Assembly: GCF_938015785.1 (NCBI RefSeq)
Contig: NZ_CALLWC010000071.1
Coordinates: 1-49,148, forward strand
DNA: 49,148 nt
Origin: an uncultured Campylobacter sp.
Lineage (GTDB): Bacteria; Campylobacterota; Campylobacteria; Campylobacterales; Campylobacteraceae
Direction: 5' to 3'
In this document: positions 17,249-26,305 of the stretch, in pieces
Numbering within the stretch: the first letter of the stretch is position 1
How the letters are laid out: the number at the start of each line of letters is the position of its first letter
Notes under the pieces: generated by a model
Database searches by the model: none
Told to the model about the DNA's origin: nothing
The model's input: only the letters and a program-made list of their open reading frames with translations
Translations under genes and position numbers: made by a program

Positions 17249-17968
17249 ATGGCTAAATACAATCGCATACTCGTAAAATTTTCGGGTGAAGCGCTAGCGG
17301 GAGAGAACGGCTTTGGGATCGACAGCGAAATTTTAAAATTTATCGCTAAAGAGATCAAGCAACTCGTAGAGGGTGGCATCGAAGTAGGCATCGTAATCGG
17401 CGGCGGCAATATCATAAGAGGCGTAAGCGCCGCAGCTAGCGGTATCATCAGACGCACCAGCGGCGATCATATGGGCATGCTAGCCACCGTCATCAACGCA
17501 ATCGCGATGAGAGAAGCGCTAGAATACGCAGGCATGGACGTGCGCGTGCAAAGCGCGATAAAGATGGAAGCGATCTGCGAGACCTTCATCATCGGCCGCG
17601 CCAAAAGGCACCTCGAAAAAGGTCGCGTCGTGATCTTTGCCGCGGGCACGGGAAATCCTTTCTTTACTACCGATACTGCGGGCACTCTCCGCGCGATCGA
17701 GATCGGAGCCGACGCTATCATAAAAGCCACCAAGGTAATGGGGATATACGACAAGGATCCGCAAAAATTTAAAGACGCCAAATTGCTTTCCAAAGTCACT
17801 TACGATCAAGCCCTGCACGACAACATCAGGGTGATGGACGATACGGCTATCGCGCTTGCTAAAGACAATGCGCTTCCGATCATCGTATGCAATATGTTTA
17901 AGAGCGGAAATTTATACAAAATCGTAGATGGCGGAGATCTAAGCTCCTGCTCGATCGTAAAAAACTGA
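17249..17968 (+). CDS. pyrH: Uridylate kinase PyrH
   Basis: 239 residues, full length for the family. The N-terminal kinase loop is KFSGEALAGENGFGID, followed by the glycine-rich GIVIGGGNIIRG and the UMP-contacting GTGNPFFTTDTA. It makes UDP from UMP with ATP in pyrimidine synthesis. TAGGAG lies eight bases upstream of the ATG. The 64-base gap after lnt contains GATAAT, a possible -10 box for a separate promoter. Confidence 0.98.
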   Translation: MAKYNRILVKFSGEALAGENGFGIDSEILKFIAKEIKQLVEGGIEVGIVIGGGNIIRGVSAAASGIIRRTSGDHMGMLATVINAIAMREALEYAGMDVRVQSAIKMEAICETFIIGRAKRHLEKGRVVIFAAGTGNPFFTTDTAGTLRAIEIGADAIIKATKVMGIYDKDPQKFKDAKLLSKVTYDQALHDNIRVMDDTAIALAKDNALPIIVCNMFKSGNLYKIVDGGDLSSCSIVKN

Positions 17969-17991
17969 AATTTTAAATTTAAGGAGAATTG

Positions 17992-18210
17992 ATGAGAACC
18001 GAACAAATTGTAGCCAAGGCTTTAAAAGTAACGGGCGGAGACCGATATAAGCTATCTTTGATGATAAGCAAACGCGCCGAGCAGCTAGCTGCAGGCGAAC
18101 CGCCGTTAATAGATAACGTAGATACTCGCAAGATGAAATTTGCCGATATAGCAATCTTGGAACTAGCCGAAGGTAAGATCACATTAGATGGAATCGTTGA
18201 CAAGGATTAA
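17992..18210 (+). CDS. rpoZ: RNA polymerase omega subunit
   Basis: 72 residues from ATG 17992, with AAGGAG five bases upstream. The pattern MRTEQIVAKALK, then DRYKLSLMISKRAEQLA and ADIAILELAEGKI, is typical of the epsilonproteobacterial omega subunit. Omega supports assembly of RNA polymerase and, in other bacteria, its response to ppGpp. It is directly coupled to spoT. Confidence 0.95.
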   Translation: MRTEQIVAKALKVTGGDRYKLSLMISKRAEQLAAGEPPLIDNVDTRKMKFADIAILELAEGKITLDGIVDKD

Positions 18211-20380
18211 TGATAACTTCTTAGAAAGTCTCATCGACGATGTCGTCGATACCAAAGACATTCAAAGCGCCAAGCAGCTGCTTTATAATCTAAAAGAGCC
18301 CACTCCGTTACTGGTGGATGCTATAAATTTATGCATCGCGCAGCACGACGGGCAGTTTCGCAAAAGCGGCGAGCCGTATGCGATCCATCCGATTTTGGTA
18401 GCTTGCTTCGTATCTTTTATGGGCGGAGACGACGCGATGGTAATATCTGCGCTACTACACGACGTAGTAGAGGATACAGATTACAGCATCGAGCAGGTTA
18501 GACAAAGATTCGGCGACGAAGTAGCCAAAATCGTAGAAGGGCTTACTAAAATCGTAAACATCAGGGAGGATAAGCTGGCTCCATCCGGCGATAGTAACGC
18601 CAAGCTTCGCACCACGGCGCTTACCTTCCGCAGGATGCTGATGATCTCCATTAACGATCAGCGCGTTTTGGTAGTCAAGCTCTGCGATAGGCTGCACAAT
18701 ATGCTAACCCTAGACGCACTTCGCCCCGATAAACAAAAACGTATCGGCGAGGAGACGCTTTTGGTTTACGCGCCGATCGCGCACAGGCTTGGAATTTCAT
18801 CGATCAAAAACGTGCTTGAAGATCTTAGCTTCAAATACGTTATGCCTAAAGAGTATTCGGCGATCGCCGATTACGTCGAGGAGCATAAGCAGCAGCTCCA
18901 GATGAGCTTGAGCAAATTTAGCGAAAAGATCAAGGAGTATATGCTCTCAAACGGCTTTAGCGAGGGTAGCTTTGAGATCCAAAAGCGAATGAAACACTAC
19001 TACTCGATATTTTTAAAAATGCAGCGCAAAGGAATTTCGATCGAGGAGGTGCTCGATCTTTTGGCTATCCGTATCATCGTGCAAAAGCCGATGGATTGCT
19101 ACTTGGCTCTTGGCATCATCCATACTAAATTTAATCCGCTGATCTCGCGCTTTAAGGATTATATTGCGCTTCCGAAGCAAAACGGATATCAGACGATCCA
19201 CACGACCGTTTTTAACGAAAGTATGATCGTAGAGGTGCAGATCCGTACCTTCGATATGCACAACACCGCGGAATTCGGCGTCGCCGCTCACTGGAAATAT
19301 AAATATAGCGGCTCAATCAATCCGAAGCTTGATTGGCTAAACGACATCGGCATGCAGGAAGAGGACGACGCCAACGCCGAGGATCTTTACGAATACGCCA
19401 AAGACAGCCTCTACGTCGAAGATATCGCCGTGTATTCGCCCAAGGGCGGAATTTTTACATTGCCGCGCGGCGCTACGGCGCTTGATTACGCCTACGAGAT
19501 ACACTCTCAAGTGGGCTTAAAAGCGACCGAGGCCTTTATAAACCGCGTCAAGGTGCCGCTTCTTACGGAGCTTAAAAACGGAGATATCGTTCATATTATC
19601 ACCGGAAGCGAGCCACACTACCGCTGCAGCTGGCTAAGCTCTGTAAAAACGGGCAAGGCACGCGCAACGATAAAGGCGTTTTGCAAGCAAAAGATCAGAG
19701 ATATAAATTTTGAAGTAGCGATTAAAATTTTATGCGCGATCTTTACGACGAGCAAGGAGAGCATTCTAAGCTGGCTTGAAAAAGAAAATTTAAGCAAAAA
19801 GATCGGCAAAGCTGCCTATGACTCGGTATTTTTAAAAGACGTCGTAAATGCGCTGAAAAAATACCCGCTCAAAGAGAAATTTTTCAATATGAAATTTCGC
19901 AGCAAGTATGAGATCGAGAAGCAAAAATTTGACAACATCGTGGTGTATTCAAATTTTAAAATCGACGAGGTTGAGTTTGATTACTGCTGCAACCCAAAGC
20001 GCGGTGACGACATCATCGGCTTTCGCAACGGACATGGCGTGACGGTGCATCATAAGCTGTGCGAACGTGCAAGCGAGCTAATCAAAACCGATGAGATGAT
20101 CTTCGTAAAATGGACGCGCAATGCGCCGCACCGCTATAAGATCATATTAAATTTAGAAAACAAGCGCGGCTCGCTGGCGACGTTTTTGAACTATTTAGTC
20201 AAGCTCGAGGTCGATCTAGTATCGATAAGCCTCAACGAAAATAGTGAAACGACGTCGGATTATTTTGAGATTATCATCGAGCTAAACGAAAATTTAGACT
20301 CCACGGAGATTAAAGACAAACTCAAAAACCGCTTTAAAATCGTGGATTTCGTATCGCTTACGGACGTATATAAAAACTAA
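18188..20380 (+). CDS. spoT: Bifunctional (p)ppGpp synthetase/hydrolase SpoT
   Basis: 730 residues, the typical length of the single Rel/Spo enzyme of Campylobacter. In order: the HD hydrolase domain with HDVVEDT, the synthetase domain with the RIIV strand and YQTIHTTV, the TGS domain (IAVYSPKGGIFTLPRGATALDYAYEIH), and a C-terminal ACT-like region. Both activities look intact, so it can make and degrade the stringent response alarmone. The ATG at 18188 overlaps rpoZ by 23 bases; a TTG at 18197 is an alternative start. Confidence 0.96.
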   Translation: MESLTRINDNFLESLIDDVVDTKDIQSAKQLLYNLKEPTPLLVDAINLCIAQHDGQFRKSGEPYAIHPILVACFVSFMGGDDAMVISALLHDVVEDTDYSIEQVRQRFGDEVAKIVEGLTKIVNIREDKLAPSGDSNAKLRTTALTFRRMLMISINDQRVLVVKLCDRLHNMLTLDALRPDKQKRIGEETLLVYAPIAHRLGISSIKNVLEDLSFKYVMPKEYSAIADYVEEHKQQLQMSLSKFSEKIKEYMLSNGFSEGSFEIQKRMKHYYSIFLKMQRKGISIEEVLDLLAIRIIVQKPMDCYLALGIIHTKFNPLISRFKDYIALPKQNGYQTIHTTVFNESMIVEVQIRTFDMHNTAEFGVAAHWKYKYSGSINPKLDWLNDIGMQEEDDANAEDLYEYAKDSLYVEDIAVYSPKGGIFTLPRGATALDYAYEIHSQVGLKATEAFINRVKVPLLTELKNGDIVHIITGSEPHYRCSWLSSVKTGKARATIKAFCKQKIRDINFEVAIKILCAIFTTSKESILSWLEKENLSKKIGKAAYDSVFLKDVVNALKKYPLKEKFFNMKFRSKYEIEKQKFDNIVVYSNFKIDEVEFDYCCNPKRGDDIIGFRNGHGVTVHHKLCERASELIKTDEMIFVKWTRNAPHRYKIILNLENKRGSLATFLNYLVKLEVDLVSISLNENSETTSDYFEIIIELNENLDSTEIKDKLKNRFKIVDFVSLTDVYKN

Positions 20381-20394
20381 ATAAGGGAGAGCAA

Positions 20395-21600
20395 ATGGCT
20401 GACATTCAAGGCATTATGGAAAATTTCAAGCGTGGTGTCGCGGAGATCATCGGCGAAGAGCAAATAGAGGCACTGATTAGGCGCTATTACGACAGCGGCG
20501 AGGTCTTTTACGTCAAAATCGGCATGGACCCCACTGCTGCGGATCTGCACCTAGGTCACGCCGTCGTGCTAAATAAGCTTGCGTTTTTACAAAACCACGG
20601 CGCGATCGTGCAGTTTCTAATCGGCGATTTTACTGCTCAAATCGGCGATCCTACGGGTAAGAGCGAGACGCGCAAAAAGCTAGCGCGCGAAGTTGTGCTG
20701 CAAAACGCCAAAACCTACGAGCAACAGGTCTTTAAAATTTTAAATCCCGCAAAAACTAAGGTAATGTTTAATTCCGAATGGACCAACCGCCTGGGTGCTA
20801 GCGGAATGATCGAGCTATCAAGCACTTTCAATGTTGCCCGGATGCTCGAGCGCGACGACTTCGAGAAGCGCTACAAGGCAGAGCAGCCGATCAGCATCAG
20901 CGAGTTTATGTATCCGCTACTGCAAGGATACGACAGCGTTTGCATGAAATGCGATATAGAATTCGGCGGCACCGATCAGAAATTTAATCTTTTAATGGGT
21001 CGCCAGCTGCAAAGAATTTATGATGTCGGCAAAGAACAAAGCGTCGTGATGATGCCGCTTTTAGTAGGCACCGACGGCACAAATAAGATGAGCAAAAGCC
21101 TTGGTAACTACATCGGCGTAACCGATACGCCGCACGATATGTACGGCAAGGTGATGAGTATCAGCGATGCGTTAATGTGGGATTGGTATAATCTGCTAAG
21201 CCAAAAGAGCAGCGAAGATATTGAGCTAATAAAAGGCTTTGTGGCGGATGGCTCGATCCATCCTAAGGCGGTTAAGGAGGAGCTTGCCTCCGAGATCGTC
21301 ACGCAATTTTATGACGAAAATACCGCCTTTGAAGCTAAGCAGGAATTTGACCGCGTCCACGGTGCTGGCGAGCTTCCTAGCGAGATCAAGGAATATCACG
21401 TAAGCTCGCCTGCATGGATCGTAAAGGCGCTCATCAGCTGCAAGCTCGCAGTCTCTAGCTCGGATGCGCGTAGGTTGATAAAATCAAACGCCGTCAGTAT
21501 CGATCAAAATAAAATTTTAGATGAGCAGCTTCAGCTTAGCTCGGGCGAATACACGCTTCAAGTAGGAAAGAAAAAATTCGCTAAATTAAAGGTGGATTAA
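20395..21600 (+). CDS. tyrS: Tyrosyl-tRNA synthetase
   Basis: 401 residues. The class I HIGH-type motif is DLHLGHAVVL, and the KMSKS motif is KMSKSLGNY. A C-terminal S4 RNA-binding domain (SSDARRLIKSNAVSID) is present. The enzyme charges tRNA-Tyr. The ATG is preceded by AAGGGAGA. Its stop shares a base with the start of the next gene (TAATG). Confidence 0.98.
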   Translation: MADIQGIMENFKRGVAEIIGEEQIEALIRRYYDSGEVFYVKIGMDPTAADLHLGHAVVLNKLAFLQNHGAIVQFLIGDFTAQIGDPTGKSETRKKLAREVVLQNAKTYEQQVFKILNPAKTKVMFNSEWTNRLGASGMIELSSTFNVARMLERDDFEKRYKAEQPISISEFMYPLLQGYDSVCMKCDIEFGGTDQKFNLLMGRQLQRIYDVGKEQSVVMMPLLVGTDGTNKMSKSLGNYIGVTDTPHDMYGKVMSISDALMWDWYNLLSQKSSEDIELIKGFVADGSIHPKAVKEELASEIVTQFYDENTAFEAKQEFDRVHGAGELPSEIKEYHVSSPAWIVKALISCKLAVSSSDARRLIKSNAVSIDQNKILDEQLQLSSGEYTLQVGKKKFAKLKVD

Positions 21601-22688
21601 TGAGTATAAAAATAGGCAAACACGAGATTGCACACCCGATAATTCAAGGCGGCATGGGACTTGGTATCAGCTGGGACAAGCTAGCCGGCAATGTCAGCCT
21701 AAACGGCTGTCTAGGCGTCATTAGCTCGGTCGGCACCGGCTACTACGAAAATCTTAAATTTGCCAAAAAATCGCTCGAGGGCAGACCCTATACGAGCGAG
21801 AATTTTTATAGCAAAGAGGCGCTTTTTGCCATCGTACAAAACGCCCGTAAAATTTGTGGCAATGCGCCTTTGGGGATGAATGTAATGTGCGCGGCGAACG
21901 ACTACGAGCGCATCGTGCGCGACACGTGTGAGGCAGGCGTCGACGTTATCATTAGCGGCGCGGGACTTCCTACCAATCTGCCGGAATTTACGGCAGATTT
22001 CCCGAACGTCGCGCTCGTACCCATCGTCTCCTCCGCCAAGGCTCTTAAGATCATCGCCAAACGCTGGAAGCAGCGCTATAACCGCATTCCGGATGCCGTA
22101 GTGCTCGAAGGCCCTCTTAGCGGCGGGCATCAGGGCTTTACCTACGAGCAGTGCGGCGATCCCGCGTTTGCGCTAGATAATCTAATCCCACAAATAAAAG
22201 CGGAAATCTCGCAATGGGGCAGCTTCCCGCTATTTGTCGCAGGCGGAATTTGGGATAAAACTGACATCGATCGCGTGAAATCTTTGGGTGCGGATGGCGT
22301 ACAGATGGGTACGCGCTTCATCGGCACCTTTGAATGCGACGCCGCGGAGGAATTTAAGCAGGTGCTTCTTAATGCCAAAAAAGAGGACATCCGGCTTCTA
22401 AAATCGCCCGTAGGCTATCCCGCGCGCGGCATTCATACCAATCTGCAAGATATGATCGCCGCAGGCACGGCGCCCAAAATCCGCTGTATCAGCAACTGCG
22501 TAAGCCCATGCGAGCGCGGCAAAGGCGCTAACGCCGTAGGATACTGCATCGCCGACCGCCTAAGCGACGCATATCTGGGCAAAACGCAAAGCGGCCTGTT
22601 TTTCACCGGCGCGAACGGATGGCGATTAAACGAGATAATATCCGTGAAGGAATTGATAGAAAAACTTGTAAATGGCGAAGATAGTTAA
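21600..22688 (+). CDS. Nitronate monooxygenase / FabK-like FMN enzyme
   Basis: 362 residues of the 2-nitropropane dioxygenase family: PIIQGGMGLGISW at the N-terminus, GVDVIISGAGLPTNLP in the middle, LEGPLSGGHQGF, and FVAGGIWDKTDIDRVKSLGADGVQMGTRF as the FMN phosphate-binding part. These TIM-barrel flavoproteins oxidise nitronates; related FabK enzymes reduce enoyl-ACP. The sequence alone does not decide between them. The same neighbour order with tyrS and amiA is found in C. jejuni. Confidence 0.88.
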   Translation: MSIKIGKHEIAHPIIQGGMGLGISWDKLAGNVSLNGCLGVISSVGTGYYENLKFAKKSLEGRPYTSENFYSKEALFAIVQNARKICGNAPLGMNVMCAANDYERIVRDTCEAGVDVIISGAGLPTNLPEFTADFPNVALVPIVSSAKALKIIAKRWKQRYNRIPDAVVLEGPLSGGHQGFTYEQCGDPAFALDNLIPQIKAEISQWGSFPLFVAGGIWDKTDIDRVKSLGADGVQMGTRFIGTFECDAAEEFKQVLLNAKKEDIRLLKSPVGYPARGIHTNLQDMIAAGTAPKIRCISNCVSPCERGKGANAVGYCIADRLSDAYLGKTQSGLFFTGANGWRLNEIISVKELIEKLVNGEDS

Positions 22689-24474
22689 AATTTTTCTAAT
22701 CGCGGCTTTTAGCTGCGTATTGGCGTTTGGAGCTTCCAGCGAGGCGTTTTTTGCGAAATTCGACAAGGATTTCATCGTAGCGACGCCGAATTACAAGCGC
22801 TCGCTGCACAAAGAGCTAAAATCGCTCTACCAAGGCACGTCCGATAAAGAGGTCCGCATCAAAGCGCTAAAGAGGTTGATTTATAGCTCGAAAAATTTAG
22901 GGCTTGACTCCTCGCCTTATGAATCTGCGCTAGCCAAATTACAGGGCAAAGCAAGCGATAGCAGCACGCATTCTAAAAAGCTCAAAGATGAAAACGCAAA
23001 AAATTCCAAAAGCTCGGACGAGAAAAATACTTCAAATTTAGCGCATAGCTCCAAAGCCTCCGCCTCAAAAAACTCTAAGAATTCAAAAAATTCCACTTCC
23101 AAAAATCTCAAAAAGACGCGCGCGCCAGAAGAAGCCGATCTAAGCTCGCTATCTAAAGAAGATTTGGAATTTTTACGCTCAACTAGACCGATCGGCGCGA
23201 ATGAGGCTGTAGACGCCCAAGAGGACGATGGCGGCGAGGACGCAATCGCGCAAAACGAGCATGACGAGGAGTCCGCAGATCAAAGCAGCGAGCTTAGAAA
23301 AAGCAGCGTCAAAAAAGCGGACAAAAACGCCCAGCTTGCGTTAAATTCTCTGCGCGGCGATAAAAACGAGATCGTGCTTGAGTTTAACCGCGATCTAAGC
23401 CAGAGCGATTACAAGGATTTCACCATTGCAAGCAACGATCATTTCCGCTTCGTGATTGATTTTAGCGCGCGGCAAAAGTCACAAAAAACGCGGCTTAAAG
23501 ATAGCTTGGTTAGCGATGTACGCGTCTCGCAATACAACGATAAGACCGTACGCATTGTACTTAGCGACCCGAAAGAATTCAACGCAAACGTTGAAATTAG
23601 CGGCAATATGATGATTTTAAGTACGGCTGAAGGCTTAAAAGCCGCAAAATCTGCGCGCGCAGAAAAAAACAAGGATCAAAAATCAGGGCGCAAGCGCGAA
23701 CGCGAGCAAGATAGCGAGCCGCAAATCAGCACAATAGATGATTCGCAAGGTGCCAAAACCGCGTCCGTAGCCGCCGGTAAAATTTACAAATCCACTAAGG
23801 GCAAGCTCATCGTAATAGATCCGGGTCACGGCGGCAGCGATTCTGGCGCGGTCGGAAACGGGCTGAAGGAAAAAAACGTCGTGCTAGCCACATCCAAAAA
23901 GCTCGGTGCGCTGCTTACCAAGCGCGGCTATAAGGTGCTTTATACGCGCAGCACCGACGTGTTTATAAATTTAAGGTCGCGCACCGCTTTCGCCGCTAAA
24001 AGAAATGCTGATATGTTTATTTCGATCCACGCAAATGCCGCTCCTAACGCTAGCTCAGCACTTAAAATGAGCGGCGTGGAGACATTTTTCTTAAGCCCGG
24101 CTAGAAGCGAGCGCAGTAAAAATGCCGCCGCGCTCGAAAACAGGGGCGATTTGGAGGATATGAATACCTTCTCGAAGCAGACCTTCCTAAATTTTTTAAA
24201 CCGCGAGAAGATAATCTCTTCAAACAAGCTTGCCATCGATATTCAAAGCTATATGCTAAGCTCGGTCAAAAAGAGCTTTTCAAGCAGAGACGGAGGCGTG
24301 CGCGAGGCGCCATTTTGGGTGTTGGTGGGCGCTACGATGCCCGCGGTGCTCGTGGAGATGGGCTACATCACGCACCCGCAGGAGGGTAAAAATTTAGGCA
24401 AAAGCGCCTATCAAGATCGCATCGCCCAAGGCATCGCAAACGGCGTGGACGCGTACTTTCAGAAAAACAAGTGA
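22672..24474 (+). CDS. amiA: N-acetylmuramoyl-L-alanine amidase (AmiA/AmiC type)
   Basis: 600 residues. A signal peptide (about 1-21, ending AFGA) is followed by a serine/lysine-rich low-complexity region (85-220), an AMIN-like beta domain (about 222-320) and an Amidase_3 catalytic domain (about 368-598). Zinc ligands and catalytic residues are visible in VIDPGHGGSDSG, the LKEKNVVL glutamate, ISIHANAAP and the VEMGYITHPQEG glutamate. It cleaves the stem peptide from glycan strands to separate daughter cells. The matching activator, an EnvC-like protein with FtsE and FtsX, is encoded at 31744-34614. The gene overlaps the previous one by 17 bases. Confidence 0.94.
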   Translation: MAKIVKIFLIAAFSCVLAFGASSEAFFAKFDKDFIVATPNYKRSLHKELKSLYQGTSDKEVRIKALKRLIYSSKNLGLDSSPYESALAKLQGKASDSSTHSKKLKDENAKNSKSSDEKNTSNLAHSSKASASKNSKNSKNSTSKNLKKTRAPEEADLSSLSKEDLEFLRSTRPIGANEAVDAQEDDGGEDAIAQNEHDEESADQSSELRKSSVKKADKNAQLALNSLRGDKNEIVLEFNRDLSQSDYKDFTIASNDHFRFVIDFSARQKSQKTRLKDSLVSDVRVSQYNDKTVRIVLSDPKEFNANVEISGNMMILSTAEGLKAAKSARAEKNKDQKSGRKREREQDSEPQISTIDDSQGAKTASVAAGKIYKSTKGKLIVIDPGHGGSDSGAVGNGLKEKNVVLATSKKLGALLTKRGYKVLYTRSTDVFINLRSRTAFAAKRNADMFISIHANAAPNASSALKMSGVETFFLSPARSERSKNAAALENRGDLEDMNTFSKQTFLNFLNREKIISSNKLAIDIQSYMLSSVKKSFSSRDGGVREAPFWVLVGATMPAVLVEMGYITHPQEGKNLGKSAYQDRIAQGIANGVDAYFQKNK

Positions 24475-25132
24475 TGAAATTTTACGCGCTGCGCATTTTG
24501 CGAGCAAAATAAAATTTTATTTCGGCGCGAGATTTACTCCGCAGATATAGTTTAGCGGGCACAACGGACTTGCATATAAACAGAGCACGGAGGCGGTAAA
24601 TTTAAAATTTAAAGCCCGCCGCGCTAAATTTAAAGCAAAACGTGCGGGCGCTTGCATGCAAAATTCGCTCGCGTGCAAAATATCTACTGCGGGTAGATAA
24701 ATTTTTACGAAGCGTCTTGCGGCGCCACGAGCTAGGGATATATGCAGCTTAGGCGCGGAATTTTAACGCGGCTCGGCATAAAATTTTAAAGCACGGACTT
24801 GGCGCTGCTCTACGCAGCAGAGTGCGGCTGTCGGTAAATTTACCGACAGAATCGCATTTAAGCCGCGCAAAAATAGCGATTTTATCGCGCTAACGCAAGT
24901 CGTGTTTCAAACCGCGTCCGCGCAATTAGGATTGTACTTTAAGTCATGAGTATGTGTATCACTCAAGCCACGCTTAGCGGCGCAGTGGCGTCCTGAAATT
25001 TTGCGCGCAGAGCGCACGATATTTGCGTAATGCTGCGAACGCGGCAGTTACAGCGTGCCGATGCCTGCGCTCTATGTGCATTAAAGGTGCAGCTGAATCG
25101 CAAATTTAAAGATAAAATTTAAAAGGTCCAAA
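24475..25132. other. Intergenic region, 658 bp, no gene seen
   Basis: I find no convincing reading frame or RNA gene. The DNA is a mix of short RAATTY-containing words and GC-rich scraps, which looks like decayed sequence. It contains one perfect 22-bp palindrome (24828-24849) and, just before it, a small stem CTGCT/AGCAG around 24815-24830. Confidence 0.6.
24828..24849. repeat. Perfect 22-bp palindrome centred on AAATTT
   Basis: Both halves read CTGTCGGTAAA outward-in, with AAATTT exactly at the centre and no loop. No T-run follows, so a rho-independent terminator is unlikely. It could be an operator, a cruciform site or a chance product. Confidence 0.8.
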
Positions 25133-25876
25133 ATGAAAAAAATCGTATTTTTGATCCTGCTTTTCGCAGCCGTTGCGCTCGCACTCTACGTCACTTCGCG
25201 CGTCAATCCAAATCTTTTCGCCGAAATCAAAATCCTAGGCGCGCTACTAAACGCCACGATATTCGGCGTCGCGCTCATCGCCTTAGCGATCGGCGAGAAG
25301 GAGCTCGTGCGCTTCCCGTTTCTTACCGCCTCGCTGCTGGCGCTGTTTTCGGGGCTAGTGGAGGGCGTGCTGCTCTTTGAAAACCGCTACTACATCGCGA
25401 TCACGGCGGTAGCGTTCGTCGCCTTCGTCTTTTATCTGCAGATCAGACACAAAAGATTTTCAAATAAAGCTTATGAAAATTCTGCGGACGAGGGCTCTAA
25501 AAATTTAGACGAGGGCGCAAATTTAAAAAACGCGGATTCTGATGACGCAAAAGAGGCCCAGGAGCCGCAAAGCAAAGATGCTACGGCAGATGAAATTTTA
25601 AACTTTAAAAGCGGCGGCGAAATTTTAAATTCTCAAAGCGAGGATGAAATTTTAAACTCCAATGACGATCTCGGTGAAAATTTCGCAAGCGGCGCCGGTG
25701 AAAATTCTACGCATCGCGCCGGTGAAATTTCCGAAGAAAATTTTAAAATTTCAAACGGCGGCGCGGGCGAAGGCGGCGAGAGCAAAAATTCCGCGCAAAA
25801 TTTCAATCAGGGCGGTGAAAATTCCAAGCTAGGCTCGAACGAAAATTCCGCGGACGACGCAAGGCGCGATAGATGA
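25133..25876 (+). CDS. Membrane protein with RAATTY-rich acidic tail
   Basis: 247 residues. Four hydrophobic helices lie in the first 103 residues. Residues 105-247 form an acidic, asparagine- and serine-rich low-complexity tail with repeated ENS, EIL and ENF units. I count about 16 RAATTY hexamers between 25476 and 25853. I do not recognise the membrane part. The stop overlaps the next ATG by four bases, so the two small membrane proteins are coupled. Confidence 0.65.
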   Translation: MKKIVFLILLFAAVALALYVTSRVNPNLFAEIKILGALLNATIFGVALIALAIGEKELVRFPFLTASLLALFSGLVEGVLLFENRYYIAITAVAFVAFVFYLQIRHKRFSNKAYENSADEGSKNLDEGANLKNADSDDAKEAQEPQSKDATADEILNFKSGGEILNSQSEDEILNSNDDLGENFASGAGENSTHRAGEISEENFKISNGGAGEGGESKNSAQNFNQGGENSKLGSNENSADDARRDR

Positions 25877-26199
25877 TCAAATCCGCGCTGATCGCGCTTG
25901 CGGTGATATTTTTGCTGCTTTTAAATTTAGCCAATCTCTTCGGCATGACACGCATAAGCGGGCCGGTGCCTGCGATGATCTGGTTTGCGATCAGCTTCTG
26001 CGGGGTTTTTTACCTATACAAATTTTGCGGCGCAAAGCCCGTCGCAGCGCGGATCGGGATCTTTGCCGTGGCTTTCGTAGGCGGATTTTTCACAAGCGTT
26101 TTGTACTACGGATTTTTTAATTCGCAAACTTTGGAATTTGCCTTTACATACGCCCTTTTTGCGGTGGTTTTTACGCTCGGTATAGGCGTGATTTTGTAG
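25873..26199 (+). CDS. Small four-helix membrane protein
   Basis: 108 residues with hydrophobic helices at about 3-22, 32-50, 59-78 and 86-107. There is no known motif. It is translationally coupled to the previous gene (ATGA at 25873). The function is unknown; the pair may form one membrane complex, which is inference from the coupling alone. Confidence 0.6.
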   Translation: MIKSALIALAVIFLLLLNLANLFGMTRISGPVPAMIWFAISFCGVFYLYKFCGAKPVAARIGIFAVAFVGGFFTSVLYYGFFNSQTLEFAFTYALFAVVFTLGIGVIL

Positions 26200-26305
26200 C
26201 GAGCTTTAAAAATTTAGTGCCCCGCTTAAAATTTCGCCGCCGAAGCTCAAAATAAACTCGCGCGATTTTGTAGAATTTTAAAATTTATCCGTGCGAGCGC
26301 TAAAT

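Noticed and set aside
24828..24849. Rho-independent terminator for amiA
   Set aside because: The palindrome is perfect but lacks a loop and a following T-run, and it is about 350 bases past the amiA stop.
24475..25132. CRISPR array or tRNA in the long gap
   Set aside because: I looked for evenly spaced repeats and cloverleaf-like stems and found neither. The only structures are the palindrome and a small stem.
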